A stretch of DNA of 64,000 bases, taken from the NCBI GenBank assembly GCA_002104895.1, contig MCFG01000220.1, forward strand, positions 1 to 64,000, read 5' to 3'. This stretch comes from Anaeromyces robustus (lineage: Eukaryota; Neocallimastigomycota; Neocallimastigomycetes; Neocallimastigales; Neocallimastigaceae). How positions within the stretch are numbered: the stretch's first letter is position 1; each line of letters opens with the position of its first letter. Under the pieces are notes generated by a model. That model had not been told where the DNA came from, made no database searches, and saw only the letters and a program-made list of their open reading frames with translations. Below, piece after piece: positions 22,128 to 41,691 of the stretch. The position numbers were made by a program, and so were the translations under genes.

Positions 22128-23289
22128 TTATTATTATTATTATTTGGGTGTTTTATTTCAAAGGTTATTTCATTAAAGAAAGGATCAGTTAATATTTTTA
22201 TAGAAATATTCTTTTTTTAAAAATATATAAGATATTTTCAATGATTTATTTATCTATAACAATTGAAAGGTGACTATAGATATCATAGCGAAGAAAAAAT
22301 TTTTTTCTTTTCTGTCGTTATTAAAGTAGACTTCAATAGTTCCATATATTAAAAAAAAATATACTTTCAGAAATGTTAATCTTCTTTTTCTCCATTTTAG
22401 ATAACTATACTTATAAACCTTTAAAATCATATTCTTATATAAAAATGTTCAAAGAAACTATTAAAAATTGAACTAATATGTAAAGAACAAAAGCTATTTA
22501 AAACTGAACTATTATGTAAAGAATAAATCATATAGAAAATAAAAAAAATTTAATAAAAAAATTTTTACAATAATATATGAATAAATAGGAAAAAAAATTG
22601 AAAATATTCAAGTATTCATAAAATATTTATAACTTTAATAAGATAAGAGGTTTATAATATTAATTAATTCATTATTTTTATCTAACAATTAATAAAAGAA
22701 AATAAAATATTTTTATTTTCATAAATTGAAAACTATCAAGAAAAAAAATATAATTTGAAGTTTAAATAAATTTAATAAGTTAATATTCATACATTATTAA
22801 AAATATATATCCACATATTATAGATTTTTATAAATATATCCACATATTGAAGATTTAAAATATTACATATTAATTATATATGTTAAAAAGAGAAATATTT
22901 AAATATTTATCAAATATATTAAATGAGACAAGATAGAAACTATCTATATAAAATAATATAAAATAAATAATTGATTACTTCTATATATATAATTAATAAA
23001 TATAAAAATAAAAAAATGTAATAAAATAATTAATATAAATTTATTAAAAAATTATATGAATAAGTGTTGATAAAATTTAATAGTAAATCCATTACATATA
23101 TAAATAATAATACATAAAGATAAAACTAAAAATTAATTAACTAGTTTTATTATTTAAGAATATACATATTATATATATATTCATTATTTATATTTATTAA
23201 TATTTGATGAAGCTCAATATAATTTATTTATAATTTAAAGAAATTAATATTATAGAATATAAACATATCCATTTTTTTAGGATAAAACT
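21181..23289. other. AT-rich intergenic DNA
   Basis: No gene is supportable. It includes a T-run of roughly 28 bases near 22100 and a degenerate minisatellite described separately. Confidence 0.55.
21700..21860. repeat. Degenerate minisatellite
   Basis: Imperfect tandem units of about 55 bp share ATACTGTC(A/G)TATTTATT and TTTTTCACTTAAA. The small plus-strand ORF across it is low-complexity and unlikely to be real. Confidence 0.5.
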
Positions 23290-23690
23290 TTTCATTGTGT
23301 AATATTTCAAGATAGAATGACCAAATTAAGATATAATAATAGATATTAAACTAAACAAATAAATAAAACCAAAATCTAATAATTAAATATACAATATATA
23401 TATAATAATAAATATTAAACCTTGATAAATAATAGATATTATACCAAACAAATCAATAAAACTAAAACCTAATAATAAAAATTAACATATATGATATATA
23501 TATTTCTATTTATCTCCAATATAATGGATTTGTTCTTTTATTCCTGAAGGGTTAAAATTATTTTACTTGATTCAAACCTTTACAAATATATTTCATATAA
23601 AAAATTGAATTATTAATAAATGTATCAATAACAAAATTGACTTTTAATTGACTTTTTTTTAGTGAATTCGTATCTAAATATATTATAATT
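23290..23690. mobile_element. Decayed solo-LTR relic related to the 18070-19403 LTR
   Basis: The right half preserves the order of motifs seen at the end of the 18070-19403 LTR: GGGTTAAA, then AAACCTTTACAA, an ATTGAATT/ATCGAATT tract, TCAATAACAAAATT (TCAATAACGAAATT there) and TTTTAGTGAATTCGTAT. The ends cannot be fixed and no target duplication is visible. Confidence 0.4.
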
Positions 23691-26600
23691 AAAAAAAAAA
23701 AAAAAAAAAACTAATGAAATATTTCATTAGTTTTTATTCATAATTTTGTTATTTGTTTTTATTTCTTTTTTAAATAGTTGAAATATAAACATTCCAAACG
23801 AATGACCCAGGTTCATTCCCAGTTAAAACATTTTTTCCCCCGGAGAATTAATTAAATGCTTAAAATGATAATTTTTTTGATATATTTTACATTATTTTAA
23901 AATTTTCCAATACAAAAAAAAAAAAAAAAGTACAATGAATGAAGAACAATTGTTATTAAAAAAAAAAAAAAATTCATGAATAATTTTCTATTAAATTTTT
24001 TAAGTAATATAAATAATGAAATTTGATTTATTATATAATTTTAAACTTTTAATAATCATTGAACATCATTATTTAATATATTAATAGTAGTTATAATAAA
24101 GTTTTAAATTTTTATTTATTTATTTATTTATTATTTTTAATGTAAAAAAAAAAAAAGAGAAATAAAAATAAAAAAAAAAATAAATTAAAAAAAGAATTAA
24201 TTAAAAATTAAATAAGAATCTATTTGTTTTATAAAGAAATAATATTTTAATTTCAATTTGAAATAAGATATATTGATACTTTATAGATTATTATTTTTCC
24301 ATTAATTTTATATCGTTATAGTTATATATTTCAAAATTTCATTAAGATTATCATATAAATTATTACTTCTTATTATTATATATAGTTTTTATTATTGTCT
24401 TATCAGTGTTATAATTTTTTTTTTTTTAATAATCTATGCATAATGTCAATATTAAATTCACAACAATTATTATTGAAGTAAATTTAAAAATTCTGTTATT
24501 TTTTTTATTTGCTTTTCATATATATTATTTATTCAATATCTTTAAGATAGTCATTTTCTTTATATATATAATATTTTTTCCTTCCCTCTCTTTGTTATTA
24601 TAATCTTATTAAAAAAAAATCAATATTAATTTTACTTAATTTATATTCGATTAAAATTAAATATATTTTGTTATTTATTTAAATTTCAGTATCAAAAATA
24701 TATTTATTTTATTTTATATTTCTTTGGAGAATTAATGAGAAAATTATTGAATGAGTACTCTTAGATTGTAAAACCTAGTTTCTAAATATTTTCAACAATT
24801 ACTTATTTTTTTACATATTTTTTTTCTTCTTCATTATTTAGTAGAAGTCGCGTTATAAGTCTTGACTAATTGTGAATATAATAATATTGATGTTATAATA
24901 ATTATTATAACATTAATATAAGGATATTTATTAAATGGACCTAAAGAAAATTTCGAAAGTATTTAGAAATATATAGAAATATATAGAATTTTTTATTAAA
25001 ATTTTTAGTAGATGCCTTGTTATAAGTTTTACAATTATGAGTATAATAAAATTAATGTTCCACTTTACATTTTATTATTATTATTAATTATTAATTATTA
25101 ATTATTATTATAATTATTATGAGATTTAATTGACGTAAAGAAATTTTTCAATATATTTAGAAAGAAATTTAAAGAATTTTTTATAAAATTTTTTAGTTCT
25201 ACTTTTTTATTTATTAATATTAATATCTATTTTTTTCTAATTTTTATTTTCATTTTATTTTTTTTTTATACTTCGCTTTCTTTTTTGATGCTTATTTCTA
25301 TATATATATATGTTTAAATTTCAATGATTGTTATTCCATACCATTTATTTATTTAATTAATCATTTATCTATTTATTTATTTATTTATTTATTATTAATT
25401 TCATATCAAAAAATAGTGTGAAAAAATTTTCGTAATATTTTTAAAAATTGTGTAATAATTATATTAAACAGGAAAAAAAAAAGGAATAAAAATTAATTGT
25501 ATAATATAGAAGAATAATATAAAACTATTAATATAAATACTTCATTTTTTTCTTACTTTTTTTTTTATTTAAGAAAATAAATTAATAAAAATAAATAATA
25601 ATAAATAATAATAACAATAATAATAAAAAATAAAAATACAAAAAAAAAAGGTAGGTGTTTTATCAAGTAAGTAACAGATGTGCTTTTTTTATATATATAT
25701 ATATAATTATTTATATATATGTAATATATATTAAAAATATTTTGATAATAATAAAATATTCCAAAAAAATAAAAAGCAAAAATAAAAAACAAAAACAAAA
25801 CAAAAACAAAACGAACACACAAAAAAAAAAATAAATAAATAGATAAATAAAAGTAAAAAATAAACAATAAACAATAAAAATATATAAAAGAAATGAACTA
25901 AAAAAATATTAATAGTATATTTTTCAATCAAAACTACAACCAAAATTTCAACCACAACCACAACCACAACCATACCCACAACTACTACAATAACAACCAC
26001 AATTCCCACTATAATCAAAATAATTTTTCCTAATTAAATTAATACTATGAAATAAAAAGAAATTTTTTAAAAAACTATTAAACGTATATATAATTTAAAT
26101 ATTTCAATTAGTAATAAAAATTTTGAATTTTTATTTTTATTTTTCCAATTAAATTTACAATTTTTTTTTTTAAATTTCAAAATTTGAAAATTAAATAATA
26201 ATAATTTATTTATCAAAAAATTTAAGTTAAATTTTTTACATAATCAAACATGTGTAATTAAAGTATTAATGGCTTATTGGATGATTATATTATATAACCA
26301 CCAATTATATTATAAATTTTTTTTTATTAATTAAATGTTAAAAAAAAATTTTTAAATTTTTTTCTTTTTACTTTTTGTCATTTTAAAAAAAAAAATAAAA
26401 TTAAAAAAAAAAAAAAATTAAAAAAAAAAATTAATAAAAATTGGGAAGCAAAAATTTTGAAAGAAAGAAAAAATAATTGAAAAAAAAAAATATAGAAAGA
26501 AAGAAAATAAATAATTAAACTTTTTGATGAAAATAATAATAGACAGTTTATAATATTTAATTTTAAATTTTAATAAATATTATGTTTTATTATTATGCAT

Positions 26601-29482
26601 ATTAAAATTTAATATTCATAAAAAATAAAACATAATATGTAAAATTTTTTTAAATATTGATTAATTTTTAAAATAATATATAAATAGAATAAAGTTTAAA
26701 GGTAAGTTGTAAAAATTTTGAGTAATATTTAAATAATTCTATATATAAATATATATATAAATATATAAATTCTATATGTATGTAATATATAAATTAATAT
26801 AGTACAAAAATAAAAAAAAAAAAGATAAATGGAAAGACTTTTCTTTAATAAATAAAAAATAATTAACCAATAAATAAATATATAAATGAAGAAGACAAAT
26901 AAATGTAAAGAATTAAAAAAATTGTATTTGTTTAATAAATAAATAATTAAAAAATAATAAAAAAAAATAAAAAAATAAAAAAAATTAAAAAAAGCCAATA
27001 AATGAAAAAAAAGATTTTCTTTAATAAATAAAAATAATTATTTGTTATTTATTAAAGAAAATCTTTTTTTTAATAAAAAGCCAATAAATAAATTAATAAA
27101 TAAATAAATGTAAAGGAAAATATATGAAAAAAAATTGAAAAAAGTAATTATTTAATAAATAAATAATTAAAAATAAATATATAAAATAATAAAAACAATA
27201 TAAAAAAAATATATTTTTAGTTTAATATTAAATTTAATAATGATATATAATTGAATTTAATTAATATTATAATAAAAAAAATTAAGTAGGATGGATAAAT
27301 AATATAATTAAATTGTTAAAATAAAATACTAAAGAAAAAAAAAGTTTAATTAATAATATATAATACAAATAAAGTAAACTAATTAAATAAGTTGTTAGTG
27401 TGATACAGATATTTCGAACAGAATAATTTTTTGTTCAAATTAATGTATTTCACCGAATAAACTTTTTTTTAGTTGTTCTTTTTTTTTCTATTTTTAGCCA
27501 TTGTTAATAATTAATCACATATTTAATAAAAAGCTTATTAAGTGAAATATAAATTATTCATTATTTTTGCAGAAAAAAGTTTATATTCTAAAAAGTATAT
27601 TTTATAATATATACATATATTTTAAAATATGTAATTTATTTAATTTACTATATTTAATAAAGAATTCGTTTAAAACCTTATTTTTGAATATTTTCTTTTA
27701 TTATATTATAATATAAAGCAATATATAAAATATTGAATACCAAATTTATATGAAGTTAAAATTTGCGAAGAAAAAAAAAATTATGAAAACTTAAATAAAG
27801 AAATAAAAAAAGGTTAACATACTTTTTTTTTTTTTTTTTTTTTTTCAAAAATAATAATTATATAATATAATATATAATGTAATATATAATAATAAATAAT
27901 ATAGTATAATATAATAAATAAATATCATATAAAATTGAATACAATTAGTATAGGAAAAATTATTATATTTATTAATATATGGAAAAGTTTATTTATTAAT
28001 GTATTAAAATATATAATTAAATAATTTAATAAATTTTATAAAGGATTAATTATTATTAATACATTTTTATAGGAAATGGCTTCAAAATGAATTTAACACT
28101 TATTTTTTTTTTCATATATTAATGGCTTTAAAATAAAATTAACACTTTTTTTTTGTACAAAAATGGCTTTAATATAGAATTTATATGAATTTTTTTTTTA
28201 ATGATGTGATAATAAAAATAAATTTTATAAATAGATAAAAATTTTTTTGAAATTAATGTTGAAATTTGAATTGCTTTAGTTTAAAATATTTCTCTTTTAT
28301 AAAAAAATTATTTTCTTATAACAATTATAAAATAAAAATAATAAAAAAATATAAATATACTTATTCTTACTATTTAAAATTTATAATAATTATATTATAT
28401 TATCTTAATATATGATATATTGAATATTTAATAAATGAAATAAAGAATCTTTTTTTTTTAAAAAAAATAATAATTTAATATTAAGGATAACCACCATTTT
28501 AATAATGTTGTATAATTTGTCAATTATTAATATTCTAAGGTAATATAGATACTAAGGAAATATAATTAATCCACAATTATTAATAATATAAATAGAAATC
28601 AATTCAAATATTTAATAGACATTAATCCGTAATAATTCTAATTATTAAGAAGAATAATAATTATAATATTTTATTAATCACTATTCCAATTATTATGAAT
28701 ATTAAGTAAAATAATTTTCATAATTTTTATCATTCTAATAATTAATTAACTATTAATGAGTATAAATTAAAACAGCTTAAATAAAAAAAAATTATGGAAT
28801 AATATACAAGTAATAATAATTTTTTTTTAATATTACATATAAAAATTTATAAAAATAAGATTTATATTATTTTTCCACAATTAAAATTAAAATAAGAATT
28901 ATTCCAAAATTATTTTAATTGTCAATAAATAAAATAAATAATATGTATTATATAATAAATAATAATAAATAATATATAAGTAATAATAATGAATAAATTC
29001 AACATTTTATTTATATAATATATTTTTTTAAAAAAAAAAGACAAAAAGATTTATGATGAATTTTCCATAATTATTAATTAAAGTAATTAATATATTACCA
29101 AAATTATTTTTAATTATTAATAAATACATAAATAAATACATAAATAAACAATAATCAAAGTTAATAATTGATTAAAAAAGAAAAATAATTTTTAACAAAT
29201 CCACTAAATAAAAATAATAATATAATTTAAAGAATTAAAATTAAATAAAAAAAAAAATATTTTTATCTGTAATTTGTATAATTTTGGAAATTACCCAACA
29301 CGTTTATAAATGGAGTACAATTTGTATTTATATTTAATGTAATGTAAATATTTATTTTATTGTTATATATACATATTATATATTATTTTTATAAATAATC
29401 ATTACATAATAATTATAATAATTGTTATTATAAATATATAATAATTATATATGATTTGAATATATTTTATAAAAGGTAAATA

Positions 29483-29513
<31 letters not shown>

Positions 29514-29895
29514 GTGTATATAAGTATTGATTAATATAAGTATAAATAATATATGTAATGTATATAATACAATATAATATAATAGTATAGTATAATATAG
29601 CATAGTATAATATAATAAAATAATTATTTTATCATATTTATTGTAATTATCTATTTTCTTTCTTTTTTTTTTTTTATTTAATATGTATAAATATTTATAT
29701 TATTATTATTATTTTATTTATTTATAAATATTAGTAATATTTTTTTTTTTCATTTAATGTTATTAACGTTATTATTATTATTTATTATTATTTATGTAAG
29801 AAATAATAATAATAATAATATATAATATAATATATAATATATGGAAAAAGATAGAAATGTAGAATTAAAAATATATTATAAAAAAAATAGTACTA
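23691..29895. other. AT-rich intergenic DNA
   Basis: This is dominated by homopolymers and TTTA or AAAT repeats. ORFs in it are low-complexity. One plus-strand segment at about 25,920-26,030 encodes a repetitive Asn/His/Tyr-rich peptide (NFNHNHNHNHTHNYYNNN type) ending at a stop. It could be a relic last exon, but there is no start, splice partner or homologous domain to support a gene. Confidence 0.5.
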
Positions 29896-30144
29896 TTAAT
29901 TTTTTAAACTATTTTCTAAGTAAAAACGATAGTTATAGTATTCTTTAGTTATTTTATCTAAATTATGCCATTTATTGGAAGCTTCTTGTAATAACCATTT
30001 CCCTAATTTGCTTTTATTTATATTTAAATTTAAAAATTCTTTTTTTAATTCAGGGACTATATCTTTATAAAATATAGAAAAAGAATTTCGATATTTTAAA
30101 GTATTTTGTTTTTTCTGTTTTTTCTTTATATTTATGTTTTTCAT
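29896..30144 (-). CDS. Small HMG-box-like protein
   Basis: This 82-residue ORF has normal protein composition, unlike the surrounding noise. After a Lys/Gln-rich N-terminus, residues about 20-78 read as an HMG-box: RNSFSIFYKDIVPELKK matches the typical N-x-F-x-x-F/Y-x-x-D...P-x-x-K start, INKSKLGKWLLQEASNKW the middle helix with its Trp, and LDKITKEYYNYRFYLE the final helix. HMG-boxes bend DNA and, in fungi, include mating-type (sex locus) regulators as well as chromatin proteins. The ORF is nearly all domain, so it is either a small single-domain factor or one exon of a larger gene. It has no recognisable neighbour within 3 kb. Confidence 0.6.
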   Translation of the reverse strand: MKNINIKKKQKKQNTLKYRNSFSIFYKDIVPELKKEFLNLNINKSKLGKWLLQEASNKWHNLDKITKEYYNYRFYLENSLKN

Positions 30145-31356
30145 TTTATAATATTTATAATGTTTTATATTTTTTTTATTTATATATCAATAAAATAATA
30201 TTAATTCTTTTTATTATTTTCTCTTTCTTTCTTTATTTTTCCTTTATTTTTCCTTTCTTTTCCTTTCTTTATTTTCTTTATTTTATTTTCTTCTTTCCTA
30301 CTTTCCTTCTTTCCTTCTTTACTTTTAATATATATATATCTATTTAACTCTTTTTTTTTTAAAATTAAATTATATTTTAGGTTATGAATATAATATATTA
30401 ATTAATTATCTTTTTTTTTTATTACTTTAAATAAATTTAATAATATATATATTACAAAATATGTTCTCTATTTTTATATAAAAGTTATATTAAATATTTT
30501 ATTTTGAAATTATATTTTTTTTTAAAAGTTAAAAGTTACCTTAACAAAATTAAAATATTAATATTTTTCTTAAAAACTTTTTTTTTACTTCCATCATTTT
30601 TAAAAGTAATTTTTTTATTAACCATACCAAAATATTATTAATTTTCTATTATATATATTTCAAACTTTAAAACTATTTCCTTATATGTATCTATAATATT
30701 ACTTTAATTTTATTTATTATGAAAAAATTCATATATTATTATTTTTTTTTTATTTTTATTTTTATTTTTTATATATTTTTATATTAACTCTTAATTAGAT
30801 TTATTAAAAAAAATTATAACCATGACTTATTAATAATAATTATTATAATTATTATTTAAAAAAACGAAAAAGAAAAAGAAAAAAAAAAACTTTTTTCTTC
30901 AGTCATATGGAAAAAAAAAGTTTTTTACTTATTAAATTAAGTTATTTAAATATTGAATATCCGGAATAACTTCATTGACTTCAATTTTATTTTAAATTTT
31001 TTGGGTCTTTTTTCTTTTTGATTCATATTTGCATAAAATATGATACGAAAAACCATAAAAAGCTTATAATTTGAAACCTTTCTTTTTTCTTTTTTTATTT
31101 TTTATTGAAAATCTAATAAACTATAATATATTTATTTTATAAAATAATTATTGTGATAAATAATAATCATAATAATCATAATAATTATAATCATAATAAT
31201 AATCATAATAATAATCATAATCAATAATAATTATAATTATAATAATAATAATGATGATAATAATAATCATAATCATAATCATAATCATAATCATAATAAT
31301 TAATAATAATGATAATAATAATAATAATAATCATAATAATAATAATAATAATAATC

Positions 31357-31421
<65 letters not shown>

Positions 31422-32464
31422 CATAATCATAATCATAATCATAATCATAATAATAATAATCATAATAATAATAAAGAATAAAAAAAAATAATAGATAGTG
31501 TTAACTATTATATATTTTTTTAATATTAAGTATCAGAGTAAATGAATGATATATCTAATTTATGATCTGATAAAAACTATTAATATATTCTTTTTCGATA
31601 ATTTAAAATTTAACTTTTTTTTTTTTTATTTTTGATATATATCATCATTGACACTTTCTTTATTTGAATTTTTTTTATTTATGTAGTTTTATTTTATAAA
31701 ATATTATATTTTAATTTTTATTATTTTTATTTAAAGTATTTATTCACAATATTTATTTATATAAAAGGGGAAAAAAATAAAAATGATTAATAAAAATATT
31801 TATTTTTTTTTAAAGTTATTTGTAATGAGGATTACTATATTCCTATATTAATTTATAATAAATTTATATTTATAATTAATGATTTCTACTATTTTTTTTT
31901 TTTTTAAATATTAATATGAATTTTCATGTAACTATTACATAAAAAGTAACAACTATTAATAATTAAAATAATATATTAAAATTTTTTAATTACTAATATA
32001 ATTCTGAAAGAAGGAACATTAATTATATTATTATTTTATCTGAATAAATGTATAACTTTATTATTAAAAATGATAAGTTATTATATTATAATATACTTTT
32101 TTGTTTTTTTTCTAATATATTTTTTTTTCGTATTTTACATATAACTAACTATTTATTTAATTATTATTTGTTATTAAAATATAAAAGTTAAAAAAAAAAA
32201 TAAAAAAAATAAAATATAATTAAATATATTTATATTTCTTAAAAAATAAAATATAGAATATCTATTAATATTAATTTTTTTTTATAGCACACAATTCGTA
32301 CATCATCTTTATTGAATTTAAATATTAATATATATGAATCATAAAAAAACACATGATAAAAAAAAAAAAGATACTAAAAGAAAATAAAAAACCATTAAAA
32401 CATTTAGATAATAATGAATAATACTGGAGGGAAAAAAAGTAGTATAATAATATGTAAAAACAAT
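30145..32464. other. AT-rich intergenic DNA
   Basis: No supportable gene. It holds pyrimidine-rich CTTT tracts (about 30,220-30,320) and the trinucleotide satellite listed next. Confidence 0.55.
31155..31475. repeat. (AAT)n / (AATCAT)n microsatellite
   Basis: About 320 bp of AAT units with interspersed CAT, including two pure AATCAT blocks (about 31265-31297 and 31420-31448). The ORFs here are read from the repeat in several frames and on both strands and are not genes. Confidence 0.9.
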
Positions 32465-32720
32465 AAATCCACACTAGCCTTTAATTCTACATATAGAATT
32501 AAAGTAAAATTGATCTATCCTATTCCACTTGGGTCGGTAATAGGATTGGCATTTACCCTACTGTGTTATCAGCATTAATGTTCTTGGTGAGATTGGTTTT
32601 GAATTTATTGAACAATATATATTGTCTTTTGCAGACAACAGGCATGATATCATTCAATAAAGCCGTAAATTGTAACAAGAATGGAGATTTTGAATATATA
32701 CCAGACTCAGTCTGACACTT
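32465..32720 (+). pseudogene. Possible decayed LSU rRNA 3'-domain fragment
   Basis: This is a complex, less AT-rich block with no ORF. It shows in order several words similar to the LSU 3' domain: CGGTAATAGGATTGG, TTTACCCTACTG, ATTGTCTTTTGCAG and CAGGCATGAT. Spacing is roughly collinear, but much of the sequence between does not align by eye. Similarity is weak and could be chance. Confidence 0.35.
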
Positions 32721-33332
32721 AAACAAACATTCCCATTCCTTTTTGTATGGACAATTGTTATTTCATTCATTAAAACCATATTCTCTTCCACCAATTAAAA
32801 AAAAAATAAATTCGATACTAATTAACTATTTTTCTATTTCCTAAAATATCTATATCACTTAAACTATTGATCCTATTATTAGAACTACTATTATAACCCT
32901 TAACAATACTATTAATTCTATTATCTACACTAAAGTTATCACTGGTCACAACTAAGAAATTTATTAAATTAAGAAAAATAAATAAATAAATAATAATAAT
33001 AATTTAATGGAATATTATTTTGGAATCAATTTTTTTTTTTTTTATAAATAAAATTATTTATTCACTTTTTTTCTATAAATCTATAAATATTATATACATA
33101 TATATATAAATTAAATAATTATGTGTTAAAATAAGAATATATTGAGATTATTTAATTCTATGTGAATATAATTTCCATAAAATGTTGTTAAAAAAGTAGT
33201 AAATTATGTTTTTTTTTTTTAATTTATTTTTAATTTTTATTTATTTTTTTTTCAACTTATTTTCCTTTTACAGTTTTTTTTTCTTTATTTTTATTTTTGT
33301 TGTTAATAATTTTTTATCAACATTTTTTTTAA
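32721..33332. other. AT-rich intergenic DNA downstream of the ABC transporter
   Basis: Nothing supportable. It is the 3' flank of the minus-strand transporter gene, with several T-runs. Confidence 0.5.
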
Positions 33333-39317
<5,985 letters not shown>

Positions 39318-40864
39318 ATAATAACCCTTTTAATAAATAATGTTGTATTTTTCCAAATGAATATAATATAATTATTATTTTAATAATCATTATCAAATAT
39401 TATATAATTATTATTATCATATAAAATTACAAAATATAAAAAATTATTTTATTATATAATATAGTTATTAAAAAAAAAGTTTTAATATATTAATTTATTT
39501 ATTAAATAATTAAATATATAAAATATATGTAATAAAATATTTTTTTAATATTTAATATCTATATTTTTATATATTTTTATTTACCATTTTATATATTTAT
39601 TATTTATTTATTTTTTAATAATACTTTTACAGATTAAATATAAATATTTTTTTTCTTTTGTATTATTTTTTCGTTTTTTTTTAATATTATTTACAATATT
39701 TTTTTTTTTTTAAAAAAAAAATCATAGAAAAAATGCTTTATTTATATTTTTTTCTTTTAATAATTGTTGTTAGTAGTGATTAATAAATTAAAATTTTTAT
39801 ATTATTTTATTATTTTATTATACTATATATAGTATTAATATTTAGATAATTATTAAATTAAAAAAAAATATATATATATATATTTATATATAAAATCCAA
39901 GATTAATATAAATAAATAAAATATCATAGATTTTATTATATTAATATATTTAGTTTATCTTTATTATTTATTTAATTTTTAATATTTAATATTTATTTAT
40001 TTATTAATATATTTATTTATTTCATTTATATAATTTATTTATTTATTTAATTATTTATTTATTTATTTTATTTTATTTTATTTTATTTTATTTTATTTTA
40101 TTATTTTTTGGAGATTTTTTTATATTAATTTAAATTGTATAATTAAAAACTGGAAATTCAAGTTAAATAAATATTATTATTTAATTATTTAAATTTATTA
40201 ACTAATTATGTTTTCTCCAATTAGTTTATTTAAAATAAGATTTGTAATTTACATAAATATAAAAAAAAAAGAAAAAAAAAGAAAAAAGAAATAATAAATA
40301 GTTAATTAAAATAAAAAATAAAAAATGGGCATAATATTAAAAAATAAAATAATTATTATTAACATAAATCATTATTTTTATCTTTAATATAAAAAAAAAA
40401 AGAAAAAGGGGAAATTATTAATATTTTTATTTTATTTTATTTTTTTAATCTAAAAATTCTATTATTAAATTTAAAAATGGCAGTTAATTTAATTTTTAAA
40501 AATGGCAGTTAATATTAAAAATTATAATGAATAATTTTTTATATTAAGTAAATAAATAGATGAAAAAATAAATATTAAATAAATATATTATTAAATATAT
40601 AAATGGATGAAAAAATAATATTTAATAATAAGTAAAGAAAGAAAAAAAAAATAATATTTAATAGAATTTTAATTAAAACATAAAACATCGATTATATAGT
40701 TATTTATATATATAATAAAAAAAAAAGGCTATAGTCACAATAATAGATTTATTAATTATATTATTTATTATTATTAACATTTATTGATATGGAATTAAAA
40801 TTTTTAAAATAAAATATTTAATATAATCTATATATATATAGAATTATTATTTTATATATTATAC
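39318..40864. other. AT-rich intergenic DNA upstream of the ABC transporter
   Basis: This should include the transporter promoter, but no specific element can be recognised. It contains a TTTTA run (about 40,068-40,103) and two nearby AAAAATGGCAGTTAAT(A/T)T words (40,474 and 40,497). Confidence 0.5.
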
Positions 40865-40908
40865 CAGTAAATACTTTCCCGGATGAGCCCCCCTTCTTTT
40901 GTAATTTA
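40864..40908 (-). pseudogene. Possible short LSU rRNA relic
   Basis: The minus strand has AAGGGGGGCTCAT followed by GGGAAAG...TTTACTGG, resembling a conserved LSU segment that contains AAGGGGGGCTCATGGAGA. It is only about 40 bp long. The G6 run is striking in this DNA, but the match is short. Confidence 0.35.
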
Positions 40909-40948
40909 TCAAAATATTATTATATACATAAATTAAATTAAATTACAA

Positions 40949-40976
40949 AATAATAATAATAATATTAGAGTAATTA
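40949..40976. repeat. Direct repeat (target duplication), left copy
   Basis: A 28-bp sequence ending ATATTAGAGTAATTA, repeated exactly at 41692-41719, flanks the retrocopy. Confidence 0.8.
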
Positions 40977-41691
40977 TTATTTTTTTTTTTTAGACATACA
41001 TGTTTTTTATTTATTATAAATAGTTATTAATACATTTAGATTTAGTACATAAATAATAAAAAATCTATAATATAAATTTAATATATAAAGAAAAATATAA
41101 TAAATAAATGAAATAATTATAATTTCAGTGTAGGGTACTGTTCGGATTTCACTCCTCTCTAAATGGTAAAATAATATAAAAAAAAGAAGTAACATCTGAA
41201 TTAAAGATAGTGTGGTGTTCACTAAACTCTACCTTAGGTAATCTTCATCATTTCTAGTAAAAGAAGATGACTCCGAAGGCTCTGTGATTGAAATAATTTC
41301 GCGATTCGAGATTTTATTATTATGTCTTATCGATTCGACGTCAACGCTCTTGGTAATAATGGGTGTTGATTTATACTGATCAAATAACAACTCTAAAAAG
41401 CTGCATACATAACTGGTACTGTTTTTGTTAAATATTCAGCCAACCTCACAAAGTATGGAACAGGAAGTTCCTTTGAACTTTTGTTAAAGATGTTCAATAA
41501 AATGCATCCGTTCCCCTTTATCGAAGTGCAGCTCTTCCAGAGCTGAAGTTCTACCAAGAAGGAATAGATATATTTTATGGTTGATATACTCTAAGATTGA
41601 GGTGTAATTGTTAAATAAAGAGTGTCTCTTTATTTTGTCTGCAAATGTGATGAAGAAGTCATTGATGAAATCTAGTGAGTTCCATCTTATA
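40977..41691 (-). pseudogene. 5'-truncated processed retrocopy of an unrecognised protein gene
   Basis: The insert is flanked by exact 28-bp direct repeats. At its minus-strand 3' end it has an A-run of about 13, with AATAAA roughly 20 nt upstream, the layout of a polyadenylated mRNA copied by a LINE-type machinery. Coding sequence spans 41690-41229 in three successive frames: WNSLDFINDFFITFADKIK... to a stop at 41484, then NKSSKELPVPYFVRLAEYL... to 41393, then LELLFDQYKSTPIITK... ending in a Ser-rich tail at 41229. Two indels would account for the shifts. About 240 bp of 3' UTR follow. I do not recognise the protein family. The 5' end of the transcript is absent. It is less AT-rich than its surroundings. 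Confidence 0.7.

Noticed and set aside
31155-31475. CRISPR-like or regulatory repeat array
   Set aside because: Simple AAT/CAT microsatellite without unique spacers, in a eukaryotic genome.
41007-41222. 71-residue minus-strand ORF
   Set aside because: It lies in the 3' UTR of the retrocopy, downstream of its stop codon, and shows no domain.
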